In this document: piece by piece, positions 15,311-16,040 of the stretch
Position numbering within the stretch: position 1 is the first letter of the stretch
Layout of the letters: each line of letters opens with the position of its first letter
From: an uncultured Pseudomonadota bacterium
GTDB taxonomy: Bacteria > Desulfobacterota_B > Binatia > UBA9968
Direction of reading: 5' to 3'
Assembly: GCA_946478635.1 (NCBI GenBank)
Contig: CAMLCX010000050.1
Location: forward strand, 1 to 16,040
DNA: 16,040 nucleotides
Program-made: the position numbers and the translations under genes
Notes under the pieces: generated by a model
The model's database searches: none
Seen by the model: only the letters and a program-made list of their open reading frames with translations
Told to the model about the DNA's origin: nothing

Positions 15311-15552
15311 AGCTGCCTGGACAGTACGACGGATTCCGGCTCTTAGGGACGGCGCGGTAACGTCTGCCGCGATGGGAACCCCCTTCAACGTGTTCGGAAA
15401 CTTCAAAAAAGCGGTGACATCTCCGTATCCAGGCAAGACGGTCATTGACGGCGAGATCGTGTGATGCCGCCTTGTGACCCTCGCGCTTAAGCGCGCCACT
15501 CACTGCTCGCGAACGACGGCGCGAAGGAGGACTCGCTGACTCAGACAGCCCT

Positions 15553-15599
15553 TTTGGCAAAGTCCGAGTTGCACCATTTAAATTCGGTACTTTGCCAAA
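15553..15599. repeat. Inverted repeat with 11-bp perfect arms
   Basis: TTTGGCAAAGT (15553-15563) and ACTTTGCCAAA (15589-15599) are perfect reverse complements. The stem extends inward by CCGA/TCGG with one bulged base, leaving a 16-nt loop. It lies after the last recognisable operon fragment. It could be a transcription terminator (no clear T-run follows), an RNA hairpin, or the remains of a small mobile element. Confidence 0.6.
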
Positions 15600-15610
15600 G
15601 AGAAGAATTT

Positions 15611-15712
15611 TCCGGAAACGCTTCGCCTGAACTCGTGGGCCGGTTGCCCGACCGCATTCCCAGGCACTCGCTGGTGGCGCGACTGTTTCACTGGATCATG
15701 GCTGTGTCAATG
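15611..15712 (+). pseudogene. Fragment resembling the N-terminus of a cytochrome b561 / formate dehydrogenase gamma-type subunit
   Basis: An open stretch reads GRLPDRIPRHSLVARLFHWI and then MAVSMF before losing protein-like character. The RHS-x-x-x-RLFHWIMAVSM pattern matches the first helix of b-type cytochrome subunits, in which the His of FHW is a haem ligand. Only about 30 residues are recognisable, and no further membrane segments follow in any plus-strand frame. The match is short, so this could be coincidence. Confidence 0.4.
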
Positions 15713-15797
15713 TTCAGATGTCCGGGATTACCAAGACGCTTGTAGGAAGCGACGAATGGCATTGCCAAAGGCTTAACTAAGTCAAGTCACTTTCGCC

Positions 15798-15827
15798 ACA
15801 TCGTCGGTTTGTGATCGCGTTGCATTC
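15798..15827. repeat. Short dispersed repeat, copy B
   Basis: It shares CGGTTTGTGATCGC (15805-15818) plus CATTC (15823-15827) at identical spacing with the copy at 5674-5696, and ACATC upstream with a 2-bp indel. It lies in non-coding DNA beside the tRNA gene. The inverted-repeat left arm present at 5664 is absent here. Confidence 0.5.
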
Positions 15828-16014
15828 CCCGTTAAAGTCACTGAAACCGGACTGCGGATGTGCCGTTCAGAGAAAGGCCAGCAGATTGACGCCATTCAAT
15901 CCCGAGCAGTCCGTTCTCTCCAGTCCGTTTTGCGGACGAAATTTTGCGAAATACGGGCATGTTTTGCGTTTTCGCGGCAAAAGTCGGGGCAGATTCTCTG
16001 CAGTTTAGACTTGC

Positions 16015-16040
16015 TGGCGGAGAGGGAGAGATTCGAACCC
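16015..16040 (-). tRNA. tRNA-Ser, 3' end only (cut by window edge)
   Basis: Read on the minus strand, the last 26 bases give the end of a tRNA: T-loop TTCGAAT, T-stem 3' half CTCTC, acceptor 3' strand CCTCTCC, discriminator G, and an encoded CCA ending at 16015. A predicted GGAGAGG 5' acceptor strand and discriminator G are typical of tRNA-Ser. The anticodon lies outside the window, so the isoacceptor cannot be given. Confidence 0.85.

Larger units (their letters stand above)
15311..16014. other. Decayed region between the sugar operon and tRNA-Ser
   Basis: No intact gene is seen across these 700 bp. It holds the possible tail of the broken ORF (to 15464), a 14-bp palindrome at 15482-15495, a long inverted repeat at 15553-15599, a cytochrome-b-like fragment at about 15611-15712, and the second copy of the dispersed repeat at 15798-15827. 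A weak GCAGA/TCTGC hairpin (15989-16001) lies just downstream of the minus-strand tRNA, without a T-run on that strand. Confidence 0.5.

Noticed and set aside
15482..15495. 14-bp perfect palindrome CGCGCTTAAGCGCG
   Set aside because: About one such palindrome is expected by chance in 16 kb and nothing nearby suggests a use.

Overview
The window looks like chromosomal DNA of an Acidobacteriota member. This is an inference from gene content: Tat-exported Gfo/Idh oxidoreductases, an FAD-dependent GMC oxidoreductase with a gluconate-2-dehydrogenase subunit-3-like partner, many sugar enzymes, moderately high G+C, and loosely packed intergenic DNA with gene remnants. No phage genes, transposases, CRISPR array or rRNA are visible. 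The only RNA gene is the 3' end of a minus-strand tRNA-Ser cut by the right edge.

Layout. (1) 1-5600 holds four genes in alternating orientation: Gfo/Idh/MocA oxidoreductase (+), GMC oxidoreductase (-), subunit-3-like small partner (+), and MFS transporter (-). The first two converge with 2 bp between them. The GMC gene and its likely partner are divergent, and the partner converges with the MFS gene. Together they suggest oxidation of a sugar or sugar derivative at the cell envelope plus uptake of a small organic solute. (2) 5597-6248 is a 650-bp intergenic region with no convincing gene. It holds two candidate operator elements and one copy of a short dispersed repeat. (3) 6249-15310 is one long plus-strand series: a GatZ/KbaZ homologue, a Tat-exported TIM-barrel glycosidase-like protein, a secreted clan GH-D (alpha-galactosidase-like) hydrolase, a decayed stretch, a GNAT acetyltransferase, an SDR epimerase-like protein, a DapA-family aldolase/lyase-like enzyme, a secreted CBM9-like protein with a late frameshift, and a short broken ORF. 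Spacings from GNAT to the short ORF are 0 to -17 nt, so that part is a translationally coupled operon. (4) 15311-16014 is decayed DNA ending at the tRNA-Ser.

How the genes may work together: secreted glycosidases release sugar from a galactoside-like substrate, and the GatZ-like protein would handle a tagatose or fructose phosphate. The SDR and DapA-like enzymes suggest a separate sugar-acid route (oxidation, dehydration, retro-aldol cleavage). Between the two halves lie fragments of a D-2-hydroxyacid dehydrogenase and of a TIM-barrel sugar isomerase. They look like relics of genes that once headed the GNAT-SDR-DapA operon. I see no clearly new defence or mobile system. The most notable items are this relict operon head, the GatZ homologue without GatY, and the GNAT-SDR-DapA-CBM9 operon, whose pathway I cannot name.
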